Assembly: GCF_014650335.1 (NCBI RefSeq)
Contig: NZ_BMUT01000003.1
Span: 414,549-478,548 of the forward strand
Direction: 5' to 3'
Source: Streptomyces hiroshimensis
GTDB lineage: Bacteria > Actinomycetota > Actinomycetes > Streptomycetales > Streptomycetaceae
Length of the DNA: 64,000 nucleotides
The notes beneath the pieces were generated by a model. That model did not search any database. It saw only the letters and a list, made by a program, of their open reading frames with translations, and was not told the origin of the DNA. A program made the position numbers and the translations under genes. Of the stretch, positions 59,858 through 64,000 are shown piece by piece (the first letter of the stretch is position 1; every line of letters begins with the position of its first letter).

Positions 59858-60799
59858 ATGGATTTCGTGAAGGCGGACGACCCGCGCATCGGCGACATGT
59901 TGGCCCGCGAGGGCGTCGTTTTCATCGACCGGTTCTTCGATGCGGAGAAGGTCGCCGAGATACGGCGCCAGCTCCGGCGCTACATCGACGACGTACTGCC
60001 GACGGTGCCGCGTGCGCATCATGAGTACCACCCGGACGGCGCGCTGCGCAGCATGACGGACATGCACCGGTACGACCCCTGGTTCCGCGAGTTCGGCACG
60101 GATCCGCGGCTCCTGGACTTCTTCCGGGAGGCCGTCCCCTGGGACCCGGAGCTGTTCTACCTGGAGATCTTCCCGAAGGCACCGCACACCGGCCCGCTGC
60201 TCGCCCATCAGGAACTGTTCGCGACGCCGATGGACCCGCCGCAGTACCTGCACCTGTGGGTGGCGCTCGACGACGTGCACGACGAGAACGCCGGCTTCTA
60301 CTTCTACCGTCGCAGCCACCGCCTCGGGCTGGCACCGCACGTGTACACCAAGGCGGGGGCGGGCCTGCCGTCGGTCGAGGAGTCCGTGCTGGAAAGGCTG
60401 AGCCCCTACCGGGTGCAGCCGGACTTCCCGGCCGGCTCCGCGGCGCTCTTCGACGGCATGACGGTCCACGGGAGCAAGGCCAACGTCACCGACAGGATGA
60501 GGATGGCGCTGGTCATCGCCGTGCGCGGCACGGCGACGAAGGTCTCCGACGACCAGCAGATCTTCACCAGCATCATGGCGCGGTTCTTCCGTGAGGAGAT
60601 CGGCGTCCAGGCGTGCGATCCGAACGACCGGTTCTTCGCTCTGGGCGGCGACGAGGCCGGTGCGGAGCGGGTGCTCAAGCGGATCGAGAACGACTACCAC
60701 ATCGTCATCACCGCCGAGGACTTCCGGGCGCACGACACCCCGCACACACTGGCGATGAAACTGATCGACTCGAAGGGCTGGGAGACGGTCAACAGCTGA
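59858..60799 (+). CDS. PhyH-type Fe(II)/2-oxoglutarate oxygenase fused to a dead carrier-like domain
   Basis: A 313-aa protein. Residues 1-230 are a phytanoyl-CoA-dioxygenase-like fold with H117-Q-E119 and H204 (in VHGSKAN) as probable iron ligands and an Arg nearby (R213 or R215) for the co-substrate. The Glu in H-x-E replaces the more usual Asp. Residues 238-307 read as a carrier protein (FFREEIGVQACDPNDRFFAL, then GGDEAGAERVLKRIEN), but the active site LGGHS is LGGDE, so there is no Ser for phosphopantetheine. It may bind a partner protein or imitate a carrier to dock the oxygenase. GAGGAG precedes the ATG. It should hydroxylate a carrier-bound residue; halogenation is unlikely because the acidic ligand is present. 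Confidence 0.83.
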   Translation: MDFVKADDPRIGDMLAREGVVFIDRFFDAEKVAEIRRQLRRYIDDVLPTVPRAHHEYHPDGALRSMTDMHRYDPWFREFGTDPRLLDFFREAVPWDPELFYLEIFPKAPHTGPLLAHQELFATPMDPPQYLHLWVALDDVHDENAGFYFYRRSHRLGLAPHVYTKAGAGLPSVEESVLERLSPYRVQPDFPAGSAALFDGMTVHGSKANVTDRMRMALVIAVRGTATKVSDDQQIFTSIMARFFREEIGVQACDPNDRFFALGGDEAGAERVLKRIENDYHIVITAEDFRAHDTPHTLAMKLIDSKGWETVNS

Positions 60800-61785
60800 C
60801 TCGGAGAACAGCCGGACGGACCCGGGCACGGATCCGGACACGGCCCCGGACTCGCTGCCGCCGTCGCCGTCGCCGCCGTCGCGGGTGAGCGCCCCCTTGT
60901 TGACGAGATCCTGCACGTCCTCGGCGGACAGGCCGGAGACCGGCCCGCTGCAGGCGACCGTGCACAGCAGTTCCGCGCCGCGGCCGGACAAATCGAGGTC
61001 GACCTCCTCGATCACCACCCGTCGGCACAGGATGCCCAGCAGGTACGGATGGTTCCCGGCCCGGGCGAGGAGTCCGGGCCGCACCGCGTGGAGGTCGGTC
61101 CCCGCGGCCGTCGCCCGGTCGAGCAGCGCGGACACCTCGCCGGGCTCCAGCAGACCGACGTGGCACCGTGCGGAGAGGACGCCGTCGAGCCGCCGTCCCG
61201 CATCAGGGCCCCAAGGCGAGTCATGTTCGCCGGCCGTATGCCCTGGCCTCGCCGGGTCACGGTGTCGGTGAAGTAGTCGTGCGGGTGGAGTTCGCGCCTG
61301 TTCTGGAAGGCCCGGAGCCGGGGGTGCAAGCGGCTACGCCGCATGATCGTGTCGAGCGGCCGGGCTGGGGTCATCGCCGGCAGGGCCCGGTCGGGCGCGG
61401 GTCCGCGAGCGGGCTTCGTCCCCATCGCCTGGGGGCCTCGCCGGCCAAGGGCGGACTCGATCGCGTCGACGAGCTGGTGATGCGCGACATCCTCCGGAGG
61501 TGTGGGAGCGCCGGCCGGGCCCGCCGGAGCGGCGGACCCGGATGGGGCGCTGGACCACGAAGGCCGACGGCGTTTCCATGCCTCGGGGTGGTTCGGGCCG
61601 TCGCGGCGGCGGGTCGTCCGGATGCGTCGGCTTCCACTGCGTCCCGTTGAGGAGCACCGAACGGGCGATGCCCCATCCGCGGAGCGGGTGCCGGAGGCAC
61701 GGTGGCGGCGGCGCTGACGGCCTGAGTCGGACGGAGTCCGCGGGGCGTACCGGACTCGCCGCCACTGCCTCCCCGGCCAACTCCG
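60800..61785. other. Decayed region after the cluster
   Basis: Almost 1 kb without an intact gene. On the minus strand a frame (about 60960-61135) reads RPGLLARAGNHPYLLGILCRR, like the helical part of STAND-type ATPases. Other frames hold protein-like fragments (GIARSVLLNGTQWKPTHPDD near 61640-61700, HHQLVDAIESAL near 61470) that change frame. I read it as remains of one or more genes. GCC/CGT trinucleotide repeats lie near 60850-60890. The real cluster edge is probably here. Confidence 0.45.
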
Positions 61786-61854
61786 GTGGACCATACAGGA
61801 ATGGTCTTGCAGATCAGGTTTCGTGTGGAGTGTTCGTGGCGAAATACTTCAACC

Positions 61855-62973
61855 ATGGGCTTATCACCGGTTGCCGGTCATCCTGCTGTCGCTGTCTTCC
61901 GAGAGCCCCGAGGCGGGCGGTCCGTGCCGGTGTTGGGCCCACGGGTCGGTGCTGAGGCGAAGCGGACCGCGCGCGTGCTGGCTGCGGTGCCGACCCATGC
62001 CGGACCTGTCGAGCGCACCCTCGCGCTGCGGCAGGCTGCCACGGTCGCCGGTGAGTTGGCGGCCGCGCTGTCGGATCTGGCTCCGGCCTTGGTCGGTGAG
62101 GAACTGCCGGCGGAGTCGACCAGTCAGTCGTTCTTCCGGGTCCGTGAGCGGGAGCTGTCGGATCAGCAGGCTGCCCTGCACGGTGTCCTGGTCATCCACC
62201 GCGGTCTGGAAGATCTGTGTGATGCTCCGCTGTCGGGTTCCGACATGGCGCTGGAGATGACCGGGATGCGGCAGTCGGTGCTCGATCTCACCGGCGCAGC
62301 GCCGGGCGCAGACCATGACTCCGTCCCGCCGGTGGCCGTCCCCGAGGCCGGTGCGGGATCGTCGTCGGAGAGTGTGTGGAGTGCTCGGTGGCTCATCGGT
62401 CACCAGGTCCATGTCCTGTTCAACGTTTGCGCTGCGGTCGCCGTGGCCGACGCCGCCCGCTCTCTGCGGCTCGGCGACGACGAGGCCGCGCTGCTGCGGC
62501 TGGCCGATGCGACGGTGTATGTGCGTGGATTCCCGGCGGCTATGGCCCACGCCAGTACGATCCCGGCCGACTACTACATGGCGGCGATACGCCACACCAT
62601 GGCGCCTCCGTCGGTGGAAATCCCGTTGAGCGGGCGCCAGCATCGCGGATACAAGCTGTTCCGGGCGGCGATGAAGGACCTGCTGGCCGTGGTTCCCGAC
62701 TCCTACGAGCGCTTGGCAGCCCGCGCCCCGGAGCTGGCCGAAGCGCGGGGTGCTCTCCTGGAAGCCGACATCGTGGACGGTGAACGGCACGTCACCCTCG
62801 CGTACTCGATGGTGCATCTGCGTCGTTCCATCGCTCAGAAACCCGAAGGCCCCGACAACGCGGTCGCCGAACTACGGCTCATGCGCCATCGTCGCGCAGC
62901 CCAGTACGCCTCGCTGATCCGATTCGGGGACCACTACATCGCCGACGCCGTGGCCGGCCTGCGCCACTCGTGA
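61855..62973 (+). CDS. Unrecognised 372-aa protein
   Basis: A mostly helical, Ala/Leu-rich protein with motifs such as QSFFRVRERELSDQQAALHG, SARWLIGHQVHVLFNVCAAV, VYVRGFPAAMAHASTIPADY and GRQHRGYKLFRAAMKDLL. Several His and the RGF-AxxxAxxxP helix may be conserved, but I cannot name the family. The start is uncertain: ATG 61855 is used here, with codon 3 a TTA (61861-61863), while GTG 61825 and 61786 are in frame. It lies 41 bp before an oxygenase gene and is probably co-transcribed with it. Whether it belongs to the NRPS cluster is unclear, because no SARP-type site precedes it. Confidence 0.55.
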   Translation: MGLSPVAGHPAVAVFREPRGGRSVPVLGPRVGAEAKRTARVLAAVPTHAGPVERTLALRQAATVAGELAAALSDLAPALVGEELPAESTSQSFFRVRERELSDQQAALHGVLVIHRGLEDLCDAPLSGSDMALEMTGMRQSVLDLTGAAPGADHDSVPPVAVPEAGAGSSSESVWSARWLIGHQVHVLFNVCAAVAVADAARSLRLGDDEAALLRLADATVYVRGFPAAMAHASTIPADYYMAAIRHTMAPPSVEIPLSGRQHRGYKLFRAAMKDLLAVVPDSYERLAARAPELAEARGALLEADIVDGERHVTLAYSMVHLRRSIAQKPEGPDNAVAELRLMRHRRAAQYASLIRFGDHYIADAVAGLRHS

Positions 62974-63014
62974 GTCCGCGCGTCCGCCGCCCACGCCCCC
63001 GGCAGGAGACCCCG

Positions 63015-64000
63015 ATGCCCGAGACGACGACCGATACCACCCAAAGCACCGTCCTCGCCGCAGACCGGGAACTGGATCCGGCCGATGCCGGCACGTGCGA
63101 GCGGCTGGCCCGCACTCTGTGCACCCGCGGGCACGGCCAGGTCGACAACCCCGAGTGGGTGGCCCGGGCCCGGGACGCCTGGGAAGACCTTCCGCTACTG
63201 CTGCGCCGTGAGGTGCGCCGGTTCCGAAGGCATTCCGGCCCTCACGGCACCTTGGTGATCCGCGGCCTGCCCGTCGATCAGGCGGCCCTGCCCGAGACAC
63301 CGACCGTACCCGGCTCGGTCCAGCGCCAGGCCACGATCCCGGCGGCGGTGCTCACCATGGTGGCCTGCGGGCTCGGCGAGCCCCTCGCCTACCTGGCCGA
63401 GAAATCCGGCGCCCTCGTGCAGGACGTCGTGCCCGTCCCCGGGCAGGAGACCTTCCACGGCAACGCCGGATCGGTGCCACTGTCCTTCCACACCGAGAAC
63501 GGCTTCCACCCCCACCCGCCCGACTATGTGATCTTCCTGTGCCTGCGCGCCGACCACGACCGGATCGCCGGCATGCGCATCGCCGGCATCCGCCGAGCAC
63601 TGCCGCTCCTCACCCCGGCCGGCCGCCAGGCCCTGTTCGCACCGGAGTTCATCACCACACCTCCCCCCTCCTTCGGCCCCGGCGCTGCCGCAGGTGAGCC
63701 TGGTGTCGAGCCCCGACCGGTGCTGTCGGGAGCAGTCGAGGATCCCGACATACGCATGGCCCAACTCGTCACCACCCCGCTCACCCCTCGGGCCGCGGCG
63801 GCGCTGACCGAATTCGGCCGCGCCTGCGAGGCGACCGCCCGCACTCTGCGCCTGACACCCGGCGACCTGGTCGTCATCGACAACCGCGTCACCGTCCACG
63901 GCCGCACCGCCTTCCACCCTCGATACGACGGAGCAGACCGCTGGCTGCAACGCACGTACGTCACCACCGACCTGCGCCGCTCCCGCGACCACCGCCCCCA
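63015..64000 (+). CDS. Clavaminate-synthase-like Fe(II)/2-oxoglutarate oxygenase (3' truncated)
   Basis: The frame is open from ATG 63015 to the window end (328 codons). It has H159-T-E161 in LSFHTENGFHPHPPDY and the distal His295 in VIDNRVTVHGRTAFH, followed by R309 in DGADRWLQRTYV. This is the signature of the VioC/AsnO/OrfP group, which hydroxylates free amino acids such as Arg, Asn or enduracididine at the beta carbon. GGCAGGAG lies upstream. It could supply a hydroxylated amino acid, but its link to the cluster is only positional. Only a few C-terminal residues are missing. Confidence 0.85.
   Translation, partial: MPETTTDTTQSTVLAADRELDPADAGTCERLARTLCTRGHGQVDNPEWVARARDAWEDLPLLLRREVRRFRRHSGPHGTLVIRGLPVDQAALPETPTVPGSVQRQATIPAAVLTMVACGLGEPLAYLAEKSGALVQDVVPVPGQETFHGNAGSVPLSFHTENGFHPHPPDYVIFLCLRADHDRIAGMRIAGIRRALPLLTPAGRQALFAPEFITTPPPSFGPGAAAGEPGVEPRPVLSGAVEDPDIRMAQLVTTPLTPRAAAALTEFGRACEATARTLRLTPGDLVVIDNRVTVHGRTAFHPRYDGADRWLQRTYVTTDLRRSRDHRP

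Noticed and set aside
60840..60895. GCC/CGT trinucleotide repeats as a CRISPR-like or regulatory array.
   Set aside because: The units are 3-6 bp without spacers; this is simple low-complexity DNA.

Overview
The window is very GC-rich, uses GTG and TTG starts freely, contains rare TTA codons, a SARP regulator and an MbtH protein, and so reads as a chromosome segment of an actinomycete, most likely Streptomyces. No tRNA, rRNA or CRISPR array was seen.

Left flank (1-10,204): ordinary and decayed accessory genes. There is an AbiEii-type nucleotidyltransferase with a partial upstream partner, a small secreted protein, remnants of an IS256-type transposase and of an AHSA1 gene, an NTF2-like protein, and an SDR/HxlR divergent pair with a perfect 13-bp inverted-repeat operator. 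A two-domain VOC protein, an IS5-type element (6567-7996) carrying an alpha/beta hydrolase and an internally deleted transposase, a GNAT protein and a DUF3291-like protein follow. Next to the cluster lies a deletion scar: panD has lost its middle, including the catalytic Gly-Ser, and sits beside a second gene remnant.

Core (about 10,270-60,799): a large hybrid NRPS-PKS gene cluster arranged as five transcription units. Unit 1 (29,580 to 10,270, minus): cobalamin-type radical SAM enzyme, A-PCP (Gln-like code), FAAL-ACP-C plus the first part of an A domain, the rest of that A domain with a PCP, KS-AT-ACP, MupA-type flavin monooxygenase, type II thioesterase, class IV aminotransferase, ThiG-like protein, a second thioesterase with a Cys nucleophile, A-PCP and P450. 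Unit 2 (44,645 to 30,914, minus): PCP-C, a 49-aa microprotein, two ABC exporters, thioesterase, PCP-C, penicillin-acylase-like Ntn hydrolase, A, C-PCP and MbtH. Unit 3 (45,865 to 51,364, plus): two free C domains, an A domain with a Cys code and a CxxC dithiol oxidase; an LLM oxidoreductase diverges from it. Unit 4 (57,672 to 51,368, minus): PCP-C-PCP-TE, free PCP, ATP-grasp ligase and an unfamiliar Cys/His/zinc-ribbon protein. Unit 5 (58,037 to 60,799, plus): a solute-binding-like protein without a signal peptide, a 46-aa paralogue of the microprotein, and a PhyH-type dioxygenase fused to a carrier-like domain that lacks the phosphopantetheine serine.

A SARP gene lies at 29,997. Five intergenic sites share one geometry: two TAACC-like heptamers 11 bp apart, then exactly 8 bp to a TANNNT -10 box. 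They stand before units 1, 2, 4 and 5 and before the second gene of unit 3, so the cluster looks like one SARP regulon. The SARP itself has a TTA codon, implying bldA control.

Working model (inference): a FAAL-activated fatty acid starts a peptide that includes Gln- and Cys-derived units and one malonate extension; sulfur and redox chemistry, C-methylation and hydroxylations tailor it; the chain leaves by the TE; and the acylase may later remove the lipid. I do not recognise the product. Right flank (61,855-64,000): an unfamiliar protein and a clavaminate-synthase-like (VioC-type) oxygenase cut by the window end; no SARP site was seen before them.
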